A stretch of DNA of 64,000 nucleotides from Streptomyces sp. NBC_00353 (GTDB lineage Bacteria; Actinomycetota; Actinomycetes; Streptomycetales; Streptomycetaceae), in NCBI RefSeq assembly GCF_036108815.1, contig NZ_CP107985.1:5704001-5768000 (forward strand), in the 5' to 3' direction. Shown piece by piece: positions 15,330 through 24,717 of this stretch. Under the pieces are notes generated by a model. That model did no database searches and was not told where the DNA came from. It saw nothing but the letters and a program-made list of their open reading frames with translations. Within the stretch, counting starts at the first letter, position 1; every line of letters begins with the position of its first letter. Position numbers and translations under genes: made by a program.

Positions 15330-18191
15330 TTGTCCCCGACCAGCGAGACCGCACAGGGCGGCCGCCGACTCGTCATCGTCGAGTCGCCTGCCAAGGCGAA
15401 GACGATCAAGGGCTACCTCGGCCCCGGATACGTCGTCGAGGCGAGCGTCGGGCACATCCGTGACCTGCCGAACGGCGCCGCAGAGGTGCCGGACGAGTAC
15501 ACCGGCGAGGTCCGTCGGCTCGGCGTCGACGTCGAGCATGACTTCCAGCCCATCTACGTCGTCAACGCGGACAAGAAGGCGCAGGTCAGGAAGCTCAAGC
15601 AGCTGCTGGCCGAGTCCGACGAACTCTTCCTTGCGACCGATGAGGACCGCGAGGGCGAAGCCATCGCGTGGCACCTGCAGGAAGTGCTCAAGCCGAAGGT
15701 TCCGGTCCACCGGATGGTCTTCCACGAGATCACCAAGGACGCGATCCGGGAGGCGGTGGCCAACCCGCGCGAGCTCAATCAGCGCATGGTCGACGCCCAG
15801 GAGACCCGCCGTATCCTCGACCGTCTCTACGGCTACGAGGTCTCGCCGGTCCTGTGGAAGAAGGTCATGCCGCGGCTGTCGGCCGGCCGCGTCCAGTCCG
15901 TCGCCACCCGCCTCGTCGTCGAGCGGGAGCGCGAGCGCATCGCCTTCCGCTCCGCCGAGTACTGGGACCTGACCGGCACGTTCGCCACCGGCCGAACCGG
16001 TGACGCCTCCGACCCGTCGACGCTGACGGCCCGGCTGAGCGCGGTCGACGGCCGCCGGATCGCCCAGGGCCGCGACTTCGGTCCGGACGGGCAGCTGAAG
16101 TCCGGCTCCGGCCAGGTGCTGCACCTGGACGAGACGAACGCCCGGGCCCTGGCCGCCGCGCTCGCCGACTCCACGTTCGCCGTACGGTCCGTCGAGTCGA
16201 AGCCGTACCGCCGCTCCCCGTACGCCCCGTTCCGTACGACGACCCTCCAGCAGGAGGCGAGCCGCAAGCTGGGCTTCGGGGCCAAGGCCACCATGCAGGT
16301 CGCGCAGAAGCTGTACGAGAACGGCTTCATCACCTACATGCGTACCGACTCCACGACCCTCTCCGACACCGCGATCTCCGCGGCGAGGGCGCAGGTCACG
16401 CAGTTGTACGGCGCCGACTACCTGCCGGACAAGCCGCGCACGTACGCGGGGAAGGTCAAGAACGCGCAGGAGGCGCACGAGGCGATCCGCCCCTCCGGCG
16501 ACCGCTTCCGCACGCCCGCCGAGACCGGCCTGACCGGCGACCAGTTCCGGCTCTACGAGCTGATCTGGAAGCGGACCGTCGCCTCCCAGATGAAGGACGC
16601 GGTCGGCAACTCCGTCACCGTGAAGATCGGTGGCCGGGCCAGCGACGGCCGGGACGCCGAGTTCTCCGCGTCCGGCAAGACGATCACCTTCCACGGCTTC
16701 ATGAAGGCGTACGTCGAAGGCGCCGACGACCCGAACGCCGAGCTCGACGACCGTGAGCGGCGGCTGCCGCAGGTCGCCGAGGGCGACGCGCTGTCCGCCG
16801 AGGAGATCTCGGTCGACGGCCACGCGACCAAGCCGCCGGCCCGTTACACCGAGGCCTCGCTGGTCAAGGAGCTGGAAGAGCGCGAGATCGGCCGCCCGTC
16901 GACGTACGCCTCGATCATCGGCACCATCCTCGACCGCGGCTATGTCTTCAAGAAGGGCACGGCGCTCGTCCCGTCGTTCCTCTCCTTCGCCGTGGTCAAC
17001 CTGCTGGAGAAGCACTTCGGCCGGCTCGTCGACTACGACTTCACCGCGCGGATGGAGGACGACCTCGACCGCATCGCGCGGGGCGAGGCCCAGTCCGTGC
17101 CGTGGCTGAGGCGCTTCTACTTCGGTGAGGGCGACGACGCTGTCAGCGGCGCGGCCTCCGCTGCGGGCAACGGCGACGGCGACCACCTCGGCGGTCTGAA
17201 GGAGCTCGTCACCGACCTCGGCGCGATCGATGCCCGGGAGATCTCCTCCTTCCCCGTCGGCAACGACATCACGCTCCGAGTCGGGCGGTACGGCCCGTAC
17301 ATCGAGCGTGGTGAGAAGGACGCCGAGGGCCACCAGCGCGCGGATGTGCCGGAGGAACTGGCGCCCGACGAGCTGTCCGTCGAGTACGCGGAGGAGCTGC
17401 TGGCCAAGCCGAGCGGCGACTACGAGCTCGGCGCGGACCCGGTGACCGGGAACCAGATCATCGCGAAGGACGGCCGGTACGGTCCGTACGTCACCGAGGT
17501 GCTGCCCGAGGGCACGCCGAAGACCGGCAAGAACGCGGTGAAGCCGCGGACCGCGTCGCTCTTCAAGTCGATGTCGCTGGACACGGTGACGCTGGCCGAC
17601 GCGCTCAGGCTGATGTCGCTGCCGCGGGTCGTCGGCGAGGACGCCGAAGGCGTCGAGATCACCGCACAGAACGGCCGCTACGGCCCGTACCTGAAGAAGG
17701 GCACGGACTCGCGTTCGCTCACCTCCGAGGACCAGCTCTTCGACATCACGCTCGAAGAGGCCCTCGCGATCTACGCCCAGCCGAAGCAGCGCGGACGGGC
17801 CGCCGCCAAGCCGCCGCTGAAGGAGCTGGGCACCGACCCGGTGAGCGGTGCTCCGGTCGTCGTCAAGGACGGGCGCTTCGGTGCGTACGTCACCGACGGC
17901 GAGACGAATGCGACGCTGCGCACCGACGACAGTGTCGAGGACATCACGCCGGAGCGCGGCTACGAGCTCCTCGCGGAGAAGCGCGCCAAGGGACCCGCCA
18001 AGAAGAAGACGGCGAAGAAGGCCCCGGCGAAGAAGACGACGGCCGCGAAGAAGACGACGGCCGCGAAGAAGACGACTGCGACGGCGGCCAAGAAGACCGC
18101 GGCGAAGAAGACGACGACCGCGAAGAAGGCGACGACGGCGAAGAAGGCCGTGGCCAAGAAGGCGACTGCGACGTCCCCCGCCGAGGACTGA
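15330..18191 (+). CDS. topA: DNA topoisomerase I
   Basis: 953 aa from TTG 15330 (LSPTSETAQGGRRLVIVESPAKAKT), chosen by matching the known Streptomyces N-terminus and the purine-rich site upstream. It relaxes negative supercoils. TOPRIM residues: Glu in VIVESPAKAKTIKGYLG and DEDREGE; the catalytic tyrosine is Tyr336 in GFITYMRTDST. Instead of zinc fingers the C-terminus has four repeated modules with the pattern GRYGPY or GRFGAY (17285-17895), then from about residue 885 a Lys/Ala/Thr tail built of AKK-TT repeats. In Streptomyces that tail gives the enzyme high processivity (known). The hairpin at 18227-18266 ends the gene. Confidence 0.97.
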   Translation: MSPTSETAQGGRRLVIVESPAKAKTIKGYLGPGYVVEASVGHIRDLPNGAAEVPDEYTGEVRRLGVDVEHDFQPIYVVNADKKAQVRKLKQLLAESDELFLATDEDREGEAIAWHLQEVLKPKVPVHRMVFHEITKDAIREAVANPRELNQRMVDAQETRRILDRLYGYEVSPVLWKKVMPRLSAGRVQSVATRLVVERERERIAFRSAEYWDLTGTFATGRTGDASDPSTLTARLSAVDGRRIAQGRDFGPDGQLKSGSGQVLHLDETNARALAAALADSTFAVRSVESKPYRRSPYAPFRTTTLQQEASRKLGFGAKATMQVAQKLYENGFITYMRTDSTTLSDTAISAARAQVTQLYGADYLPDKPRTYAGKVKNAQEAHEAIRPSGDRFRTPAETGLTGDQFRLYELIWKRTVASQMKDAVGNSVTVKIGGRASDGRDAEFSASGKTITFHGFMKAYVEGADDPNAELDDRERRLPQVAEGDALSAEEISVDGHATKPPARYTEASLVKELEEREIGRPSTYASIIGTILDRGYVFKKGTALVPSFLSFAVVNLLEKHFGRLVDYDFTARMEDDLDRIARGEAQSVPWLRRFYFGEGDDAVSGAASAAGNGDGDHLGGLKELVTDLGAIDAREISSFPVGNDITLRVGRYGPYIERGEKDAEGHQRADVPEELAPDELSVEYAEELLAKPSGDYELGADPVTGNQIIAKDGRYGPYVTEVLPEGTPKTGKNAVKPRTASLFKSMSLDTVTLADALRLMSLPRVVGEDAEGVEITAQNGRYGPYLKKGTDSRSLTSEDQLFDITLEEALAIYAQPKQRGRAAAKPPLKELGTDPVSGAPVVVKDGRFGAYVTDGETNATLRTDDSVEDITPERGYELLAEKRAKGPAKKKTAKKAPAKKTTAAKKTTAAKKTTATAAKKTAAKKTTTAKKATTAKKAVAKKATATSPAED

Positions 18192-18226
18192 TGACAGTCG
18201 GCTGACGGCCGAGCACGTGTGAGCGC

Positions 18227-18266
18227 CAGGGCCCGGCACCTCTCCAGGTGCCGGGCCCTGCGTTTT
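18227..18266 (+). terminator. Strong intrinsic terminator of topA
   Basis: A perfect 15-bp stem (18227-18241 and 18246-18260, core GGGCCCGGCACC) with a CTCC loop is followed by CGTTTT, 35 bp after the stop codon. Confidence 0.9.
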
Positions 18267-18270
18267 CGGT

Positions 18271-18330
18271 CCGCCCGGCGTCCGAGGAGCGGGGGCGGCG
18301 CCCCGGTTTCGGGAAGGGGTGAGTGGGGGG
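18271..18330 (-). repeat. Streptomyces-type intergenic repeat, copy A
   Basis: Read on the minus strand it contains CCCTTCCCGAAACCGGGG, then GCCGCCCCC, CTCCTCGGACGCCGGGCGG. The same ordered blocks occur on the plus strand at 28404-28477 with substitutions. From memory, sequences of this form are scattered between genes in many Streptomyces chromosomes. Confidence 0.6.
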
Positions 18331-18422
18331 ACAAGCCCGCCTCAGGCGCCCGAACCCCGCACCACCCCGCGCCCGGCGCCCATATGTTCGGACGGGGCCA
18401 CCGGTGACCGCGCCGCTCCGGA

Positions 18423-18428
18423 TAGGCT
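18423..18428 (+). promoter_or_regulatory. -10 box of a probable leaderless promoter for tmk
   Basis: TAGGCT lies exactly 6 nt before ATG 18435; no ribosome binding site is present. Confidence 0.55.
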
Positions 18429-18434
18429 GGGCGG

Positions 18435-21400
18435 ATGACGCGAGCCGAGCAGCCAACGGTCGTGAGCCCCACCTCCGACACACTTGCCGCAGACTCACGC
18501 GAGCGCGCCGTACGAGCCCTGTTGCATGTTCCCCCGCTGAAGCGGTTGTGGAGCGCGCAGCTCGTCGGTGGAATCGGCGATGCACTCGCCCTTCTCGTGC
18601 TGGTGCTGCTGTCGCTGCAAGCGGCGGTCCTTGAGGGCTCATTCGGATCCGGATACCGCGGGGCGGCCTTTGCCGTCGCCGCTGTCTTCGGTGCCCGAAT
18701 CCTTGCCACGCTCCTCTTCGGAGCCGTACTCCTGGGGCCGCTGACGACGCTCAGCGCGCCCGGCGGACCGCTGGACCGGCGGTGGCTGATGATCGGAGCG
18801 GACGGGCTGCGGCTCGCACTGCTCGTCGTCGCACCGCTGTGGATCGACTGGATGCCCGACAAGGCGCTCATGATGATCCTCATCACCGTCTTCGTCACCG
18901 GCGTCGGCGAACGGCTGTGGACCATCGCCAAGGAGAGCGCCGCGCCCGCGCTGCTGCCCGCCCCGCCCGCGGAGGGCGCCGCGGTACGCCCGCTGCCGGA
19001 CCACCTCGACGCCCTGCGCCGGCTCTCCCTGCGTACGGACTTCGCCGCCGTTCCCGCCGCGGCCGCCGTCCTGCTGATTGCCACGCTCATCGGCAATCTG
19101 CTGGGTTCGGGGCTGGAGTGGTTCTCCTTCCATCAGGCGGCCCTCGGCTCGTACGTCGCGGCCGGGCTGTTCTCCGCCTCGATCTCCACCCTGTACTTCC
19201 TCGAACTGCCCGGTTCGCCGACGCCCCGCCCGCGCTCGCCCCTGGAGGGCCTGCGCCGGCCGTCCACGGCCGGCGGCCCGGACAGGGGCCGTACCGGCGC
19301 CGTCCCGCTGATCGTCGGCGCCTGCGCCGCGGTCGCCGGAGCGATCGCCGCCGCGGCCGCCGTCGCCGTACTGCACGCGGCCGACCTCGGTGGCGGCCCC
19401 GTCACCTTCGCCCTGCTGGTCCTCGCTCTGACCGGCGCCACCGGGACCGGCATACGGACCGCCGAGAGGGTGCTGCCCACCCTGTCGCGGCGCCGGCTGC
19501 TCGCCCTCGCCACCGCCGTCACCGGGGTCGCGCTCCTCGCGATGGGTCTGGTGCCGGACACGGCGACCGTGGTGTTCATCGCGGTCCTCGCCGGATACGC
19601 GGCGGGTGTCGCCGCGTACACCGGACACACGCTCGTGGACCAGGAGACCGAGGAGGTCCGCCGGGCCAGGACCACCGAGCACCTCCAGGCCGTCGTCCGG
19701 GTCCTGATCGCGCTCGGCGCGGTCGGGGGCCCGCTGCTGGCCGCTGCCATCGGCACGCACCGGCTGACCGCCGGTGACTTCGTCTTCGCGCACGGCGGCG
19801 CCGCCTTCGCCCTGATGCTCATCGGCGCCCTGCTGCTGCCGGTCGCCGCGATCGTCCTCGCCAGGACGGACGACCGGTCCGGGGTGCCGCTGCGCCGCGA
19901 TCTGCGCGAGGCCCTGCGCGGCGGCGAACCGGCCGTGGCGCCCGCAGCGACGGGCTTCTTCCTGGTCCTGGAGGGCGGCGACGGGGCCGGCAAGTCCACC
20001 CAGGTCGAGGCGCTCGCCGAGTGGATCCGCGCCAAGGGCCACGAGGTCGTCGTCACCCGTGAGCCGGGGGCGACCCCGGTCGGCAAGCGGCTGCGTTCCA
20101 TCCTGCTCGACGTGTCGTCGGCCGGTCTTTCGAACCGGGCCGAGGCCCTGCTGTACGCCGCCGACCGTGCCGAGCACGTCGACTCGCTGGTCCGTCCGGC
20201 GCTGGAGCGCGGCGCGATCGTCATCTCCGACCGTTACATCGACTCGTCCGTCGCCTACCAGGGCGCCGGCCGCGACCTGTCCCCGACCGAGATCGCCCGG
20301 ATCTCGCGATGGGCGACGAGCGGCCTCGTACCGCATCTGACGGTGCTGCTCGACGTCGACCCGGAGACCGCGCGGGAACGGTTCACCGAGGCGCCCGACC
20401 GGCTGGAGTCCGAGCCGCCCGAGTTCCACGCCCGGGTACGGTCCGGCTTCCTGACCCTCGCGGCAGCCGACCCGACCCGCTATCTGGTGGTGGACGCAGG
20501 CCAGGAACCGGAATCGATCACCACCGTCGTACGCCACCGGCTCGACCAGCTCCTGCCGCTCTCCGAGGCCGAGATCAAGGCCCAGGCGGAGGCGCGCAAG
20601 GCGGCCGAGGACGAGGCCCGGCGCAAGGCCGAGGAAGAGGCCGCCCGCAAGGCGGAGGAGGAGCGACTGGAGCGCGAGCGCCAGGAACAGCTCGCCAAGC
20701 TCCGTGCCGAGGAGGAGGAGCGTCAGCGCCGCGAGCTGGAGGAGGCGCGGCAGCGCGAGGCCGAACGGCAGGCGGAGGAAGCCCGCCGGCAGGCCGAGGA
20801 GGCCCGCAGGATCGCCGAGGAGGAGCGGGTCAGGCGGGAGGCCGAGGAGCAGGCCCGCGAGGCCGAGCAGGCCCGGCTGCGCCGGCAGGCCGAGGAGGAG
20901 GCCAGGCTCCGCAAGGAGGCCGAGGCGCGGCGGCTGGAGAAGCAGCGCAAGGCCGAGGAGGCTCTGCTGCGGGCCGAGGCGGCCCGGCGGCAGGCGGAGG
21001 CCGAGGCAGCTTCGGCTTCGGCGGCGCAGGCTGCCCGAGCGGGGTCCGCGTCCTTCCCGGACAACGAGCTGACGGTGCCGACGCCGGTGGTCGGCCCGAA
21101 CGAGGTGACCCAGGCGGTGCCGTCGCCGGTTGCCACACCGTCGCCCGAGGACGAGACGGCGATGCTCCCGAAGATCTCCGACGCGACAGACCGTTCCGAG
21201 GGGTCGGAGCGGTCGGGGCGTCCTTCGGCACGGAACGCTGCGGGCGCCGCTGACGAGACGACGGTGCTTCCGCCGGTCCGGGACGTACGGGAGGCTCGTG
21301 ACGAGCACCCGGCGGACCGGGTCCCGCGCGGCATCTTCCGTGACGAGCGCCCGGCCGGCGCCGCAGCGGAGAGGGAGAACGAGCGCACCCGGGAACTGCC

Positions 21401-21584
21401 GCAGGTCAGCGATCCGCACGCCGCCGAGGAGCGGCGGCAGCGCGGTCGGCGTCCTCGTCCGGACTGGGCCGAGGAGACCCCGCTGGACGATCTGCCGACG
21501 CTGGCGGACGAGCTGCTCGGCGATCACGACAGTGACGACGAGGACCCCGGCACCTCCGGACGCGGCCGCCGCCCGCGCCGCTGA
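18435..21584 (+). CDS. tmk: Membrane-anchored thymidylate kinase fusion (MFS-like domain, dTMP kinase, coiled coil)
   Basis: 1049-aa three-part protein. Residues 1 to about 480 hold some 10-12 hydrophobic helices resembling a major facilitator transporter. Residues about 507-710 are a complete dTMP kinase: P-loop EGGDGAGKSTQ (513-523), TREPGATPVGKRLR and SDRYIDSSVAYQGAGR; it phosphorylates dTMP to dTDP for DNA synthesis. Residues about 713-872 are a charged Ala/Glu/Arg coiled coil, and the rest is an acidic disordered tail with repeated (E/D)TxxLPxxxD motifs. The fusion is, from memory, normal in Streptomyces, where tmk lies between topA and holB. Whether the membrane part transports anything or merely anchors the kinase is unknown. 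Confidence 0.9.
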   Translation: MTRAEQPTVVSPTSDTLAADSRERAVRALLHVPPLKRLWSAQLVGGIGDALALLVLVLLSLQAAVLEGSFGSGYRGAAFAVAAVFGARILATLLFGAVLLGPLTTLSAPGGPLDRRWLMIGADGLRLALLVVAPLWIDWMPDKALMMILITVFVTGVGERLWTIAKESAAPALLPAPPAEGAAVRPLPDHLDALRRLSLRTDFAAVPAAAAVLLIATLIGNLLGSGLEWFSFHQAALGSYVAAGLFSASISTLYFLELPGSPTPRPRSPLEGLRRPSTAGGPDRGRTGAVPLIVGACAAVAGAIAAAAAVAVLHAADLGGGPVTFALLVLALTGATGTGIRTAERVLPTLSRRRLLALATAVTGVALLAMGLVPDTATVVFIAVLAGYAAGVAAYTGHTLVDQETEEVRRARTTEHLQAVVRVLIALGAVGGPLLAAAIGTHRLTAGDFVFAHGGAAFALMLIGALLLPVAAIVLARTDDRSGVPLRRDLREALRGGEPAVAPAATGFFLVLEGGDGAGKSTQVEALAEWIRAKGHEVVVTREPGATPVGKRLRSILLDVSSAGLSNRAEALLYAADRAEHVDSLVRPALERGAIVISDRYIDSSVAYQGAGRDLSPTEIARISRWATSGLVPHLTVLLDVDPETARERFTEAPDRLESEPPEFHARVRSGFLTLAAADPTRYLVVDAGQEPESITTVVRHRLDQLLPLSEAEIKAQAEARKAAEDEARRKAEEEAARKAEEERLERERQEQLAKLRAEEEERQRRELEEARQREAERQAEEARRQAEEARRIAEEERVRREAEEQAREAEQARLRRQAEEEARLRKEAEARRLEKQRKAEEALLRAEAARRQAEAEAASASAAQAARAGSASFPDNELTVPTPVVGPNEVTQAVPSPVATPSPEDETAMLPKISDATDRSEGSERSGRPSARNAAGAADETTVLPPVRDVREARDEHPADRVPRGIFRDERPAGAAAERENERTRELPQVSDPHAAEERRQRGRRPRPDWAEETPLDDLPTLADELLGDHDSDDEDPGTSGRGRRPRR

Positions 21585-21602
21585 GCGGAGCCGGCTGACG
21601 GG

Positions 21603-21626
21603 CCCCGGCCGGATCTCCGGCCGGGG
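21603..21626 (+). terminator. Hairpin after tmk
   Basis: CCCCGGCCGG (21603-21612) and CCGGCCGGGG (21617-21626) form a perfect 10-bp stem with an ATCT loop, 18 bp past the stop; no T-tract. Confidence 0.55.
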
Positions 21627-21745
21627 GTCCGGATCCCGGCCGCCGGTCCCAGGACCGAGGACGAACCGGATCGCCGGGATTGTCAGACCCTTCCCCCACA
21701 ATGGGAAGCCGGAGCCGTACACGACCACCGGAAGGGCGGTGACCC

Positions 21746-22951
21746 ATGTCCGTATGGGACGACCTGGTCGGCCAGGACCGAGTGCAGGAGCAGCTCGGGG
21801 CCGCCGCTCAGGACGCCGATGCGCTGGTCACCGCAGTCTCTGTGGGGGAGCGGGTGCCGCCGGGGTCGAGGATGACCCACGCCTGGCTGTTCACCGGACC
21901 GCCGGGCTCCGGGCGGTCCACCGCCGCCCGCGCCTTCGCCGCCGCCCTCCAGTGCACCAGCCCGGACCGCGCCCTGGGCGGCGCGCCGGGGTGCGGCTTC
22001 TGCGACGGCTGTCACACGAGCCTCGTCGGTACGCATGCCGACGTCGAGGTGGTTCGCACGGACCTGCTCTCCATCGGTGTGAAGGAGACCCGTGAACTGG
22101 TCCGCCGCGCCCAGCTCTCCCCGGCCGTGGGCCGCTGGCAGGTGATCATCCTGGAGGACGCCGACCGGCTCACGGAGGGCGCGGGGAATGTGCTGCTGAA
22201 GGCGGTCGAGGAGCCCGCGCCGCGCACGGTGTGGCTGCTCTGCGCCCCCTCTCTCGAAGATGTGCTGCCCACCATCCGGTCCCGCTGCCGTCATCTCACG
22301 CTGCGCACCCCGTCGGTCGATGCCGTCGCCGATGTGCTGATCCGGCGCGACGGCATCGATCCGGAGCGGGCCGCGTCCGCCGCGCGCGCCACGCAGGGGC
22401 ACATCGGCCGGGCCCGCCGCCTCGCCACCGACGAGAAGGCCCGTGCGCGCCGCGCTGCCGTGCTCAAGCTTCCGCTCAGGGTCGAGGACATCGGCGGCTG
22501 CCTGAAGGCGGCTCAGGAGCTGATCGACACCGCTGCCGACGATGCGAGGCAGGTCTCCGAAGAGGTCGACGTCAAGGAGACGGAGGACATGAAGGCCGCG
22601 CTCGGCGCGGCCGCCGGAGGCCGGATGCCGCGCGGCACGGCGGGGGTGATGAAGGAGCTGGAGGACAAGCAGAAGCGCCGCAAGACCCGCACCCAGCGCG
22701 ACAGCCTGGATCTGGCGCTCACCGATCTGACCGGCTTCTACCGCGACGTACTGGCACTCCAGCTGGGTTCGCAGATCGCGCTCTCCAATGTCGATGTCAG
22801 GGACGCACTCGACCGGATCGCCCGCTCCTCCACACCCGAGCGCACCCTGCGCCGGATAGAGGCAGTGATTGCCTGCCGCCGGGCGCTGGACCGCAATGTG
22901 GCGCCGCTGCTCGCGGTGGAGGCGATGACGATGGCACTACGCGCGGGCTGA
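21746..22951 (+). CDS. holB: DNA polymerase III subunit delta-prime
   Basis: 401-aa AAA+ clamp-loader subunit. It starts SVWDDLVGQDRVQEQL; the P-loop-like sequence is GPPGSGRST with Arg replacing the catalytic Lys, fitting a subunit that does not hydrolyse ATP. A zinc module CxxxxxxxxxxxxCxxCxxC sits in LQCTSPDRALGGAPGCGFCDGC, and the arginine-finger motif SRC is in TIRSRCRHL. The C-terminal collar domain (about 215-401) contains a Lys/Arg-rich stretch (KQKRRKTRTQR). It helps load the beta clamp at the replication fork. GGAAGGGCGGTGACCC upstream of ATG 21746 gives a good site. It follows tmk, the usual Streptomyces order. Confidence 0.9.
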   Translation: MSVWDDLVGQDRVQEQLGAAAQDADALVTAVSVGERVPPGSRMTHAWLFTGPPGSGRSTAARAFAAALQCTSPDRALGGAPGCGFCDGCHTSLVGTHADVEVVRTDLLSIGVKETRELVRRAQLSPAVGRWQVIILEDADRLTEGAGNVLLKAVEEPAPRTVWLLCAPSLEDVLPTIRSRCRHLTLRTPSVDAVADVLIRRDGIDPERAASAARATQGHIGRARRLATDEKARARRAAVLKLPLRVEDIGGCLKAAQELIDTAADDARQVSEEVDVKETEDMKAALGAAAGGRMPRGTAGVMKELEDKQKRRKTRTQRDSLDLALTDLTGFYRDVLALQLGSQIALSNVDVRDALDRIARSSTPERTLRRIEAVIACRRALDRNVAPLLAVEAMTMALRAG

Positions 22952-23048
22952 CACGGACTTCCGACACGAAGCTCCGGCACGGATCGCCGACACGGATCGC
23001 TGATTCATCCGATTGGGTAATGAATCGGGCGAGTCGTCGCATGGCGGC

Positions 23049-23054
23049 TACGCT
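23049..23054 (+). promoter_or_regulatory. -10 box of a probable leaderless promoter
   Basis: TACGCT lies exactly 6 nt before ATG 23061 of the hydrolase gene. Confidence 0.55.
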
Positions 23055-23060
23055 CCGGGG

Positions 23061-24590
23061 ATGGACACCAGGCGCCTGCTCCGTACCTTCGGCACCCTGC
23101 TCGGCAGTGCCGGCCTACTCATCTCCGGCTGCAGCAGCGGCAGTTCGACGACGAGTGCGTCGAGTCCCGCGCCTGCCGCGCCCACGGAGCTTCTGCCGTA
23201 CTACACGCAGCATCTGACCTGGCGGGACTGCGGCGTCTCCGGATTCCAGTGCGCCACCATGAAGGCGCCGCTCGACTACGCGAAGCCGGGCGCCGGCGAC
23301 ATCAAGCTGGCCGTTTCCCGCAAGAAGGCCACCGGCCCGGGCAAGCGGATCGGCTCCCTCCTGGTGAACCCGGGAGGCCCCGGCGGCTCGGCCATCGGCT
23401 ACCTCCAGAGCTACGCGGCCGCGGGCTACCCCGCACCGGTCCGTGCCCGCTACGACATGGTCGCCGTCGACCCGCGCGGCGTCGCCCGCAGTGAACCCGT
23501 CGAATGCCTCACCGGACCGCAGATGGACGCGTACACCCAGGTCGATCAGACCCCCGACGACGCCGCCGAGGTCACGCAGCTGAGCGACTCCTTCGAGAAG
23601 TTCGCGGACGGTTGCGAGCAGCGCTCCGGCAAGATCCTCCCGCACGTGTCCACCGTCGAGGCGGCCCGCGACATGGACATCCTGCGGTCCCTGCTCGGTG
23701 ACGAGAAGCTGACGTACGTCGGGGCGTCGTACGGCACCTTCCTGGGTGCGACGTATGCCGAGCTCTTCCCTGCCCGGACCGGCCGCCTCGTCCTCGACGG
23801 TGCGATGGACCCGTCGCTCTCCTCGATCGAGATGAACCGCGACCAGACCGCGGGCTTCGAGACCGCATTCCAGTCCTTCGCCGCTGACTGCGTGAAGAAG
23901 TCGGACTGCCCGCTCGGCACCACCTCCACCGCCGATGCCGCCACCCACCTCAAGCAGCTCTTCGCCGACCTGGACGCCAAGCCAATCCCCACCGGCGAGA
24001 CCCGCAAGCTCGGCGAGTCCCTCGCCACCATGGGCGTCGTCGCCGCCATGTACGACGAATCGACCTGGCCCCAGCTGCGTGAAGCCATCGCGGGCGCCCA
24101 GGCGGGCGACGGTTCCGGCCTGCTCGCCCTCGCCGACAGCTACTACGAGCGTCAGCCGAACGGCACGTACGCGAACCTGATGGCCGCCAACGCAGCCGTG
24201 AACTGCCTCGACTCGCCCCCCGCCTTCACCGGCCCGAGCGCCGTCGTGCAGGCCCTCCCCAGCTTCGAGAAGGCGTCCCCGGTCTTCGGCAAGCCTCTCG
24301 CCTGGGCCTCCATGAACTGCGCCGACTGGCCCGTCGGCGCCACCGGCACCCCGCACCGCATCAAGGCGAAGGGCGCTTCCCCGATCGTCGTGGTCGGCAC
24401 CACCCGCGACCCGGCCACCCCGTACAAGTGGGCCCAGTCCCTGGCCGGCCAGCTCTCCTCCGGAAGGCTCCTCACCTACGAGGGTGACGGCCACACGGCC
24501 TACGGCCGCGGCAGCGACTGCATCGACACGGCGATCAACACATACCTCCTGAACGGCACCCCGCCTGCTGCCGACAAGAGGTGCTCCTGA
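23061..24590 (+). CDS. Secreted alpha/beta hydrolase lipoprotein (tripeptidyl aminopeptidase-like, S33)
   Basis: 509 aa from ATG 23061. The signal peptide carries the lipobox LISGC, so the enzyme is anchored outside the membrane. The alpha/beta hydrolase core has the oxyanion stretch NPGGPGGS, VDPRGVARS, and the nucleophile elbow GASYG in TYVGASYGTFLGATYAELFP; a C-terminal TAP-like domain ends with the catalytic Asp and His regions (TTRDPATPYKWA, EGDGHTAYGRGSDC). Paired Cys near the ends suggest disulphides. Family members release N-terminal tripeptides or act as esterases. The longer open frame starting at 23013 is rejected because the -10 box lies within it. Confidence 0.9.
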   Translation: MDTRRLLRTFGTLLGSAGLLISGCSSGSSTTSASSPAPAAPTELLPYYTQHLTWRDCGVSGFQCATMKAPLDYAKPGAGDIKLAVSRKKATGPGKRIGSLLVNPGGPGGSAIGYLQSYAAAGYPAPVRARYDMVAVDPRGVARSEPVECLTGPQMDAYTQVDQTPDDAAEVTQLSDSFEKFADGCEQRSGKILPHVSTVEAARDMDILRSLLGDEKLTYVGASYGTFLGATYAELFPARTGRLVLDGAMDPSLSSIEMNRDQTAGFETAFQSFAADCVKKSDCPLGTTSTADAATHLKQLFADLDAKPIPTGETRKLGESLATMGVVAAMYDESTWPQLREAIAGAQAGDGSGLLALADSYYERQPNGTYANLMAANAAVNCLDSPPAFTGPSAVVQALPSFEKASPVFGKPLAWASMNCADWPVGATGTPHRIKAKGASPIVVVGTTRDPATPYKWAQSLAGQLSSGRLLTYEGDGHTAYGRGSDCIDTAINTYLLNGTPPAADKRCS

Positions 24591-24693
24591 CTCCCCGATC
24601 CGCCGAACCTCCCCCCTGACCAGCGGATACGGCTCCGGGGGAGGGCGGTACGGAGCACTCTCCGAAACTGTGTAGACTTGGCGACGCCGCTGA

Positions 24694-24709
24694 TCGCACC
24701 ATGGTGCGA
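24694..24709. promoter_or_regulatory. 16-bp perfect palindrome just before tRNA-Thr
   Basis: TCGCACCATGGTGCGA is self-complementary and ends 8 bp before the tRNA 5' end. Upstream, TAGACT (24673-24678) could be the tRNA -10 box; the palindrome would then lie in the short leader of the precursor, as a processing hairpin or a protein site. Confidence 0.5.
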
Positions 24710-24717
24710 CGGGGCGT

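Noticed and set aside
15186..18239. 1017-codon minus-strand frame across topA
   Set aside because: Leu/Arg/Val-rich antisense shadow created by codon bias and the lysine tail repeats; topA is certain.
18639..21728. 1029-codon minus-strand frame across tmk
   Set aside because: Antisense shadow of tmk with no recognisable motif.
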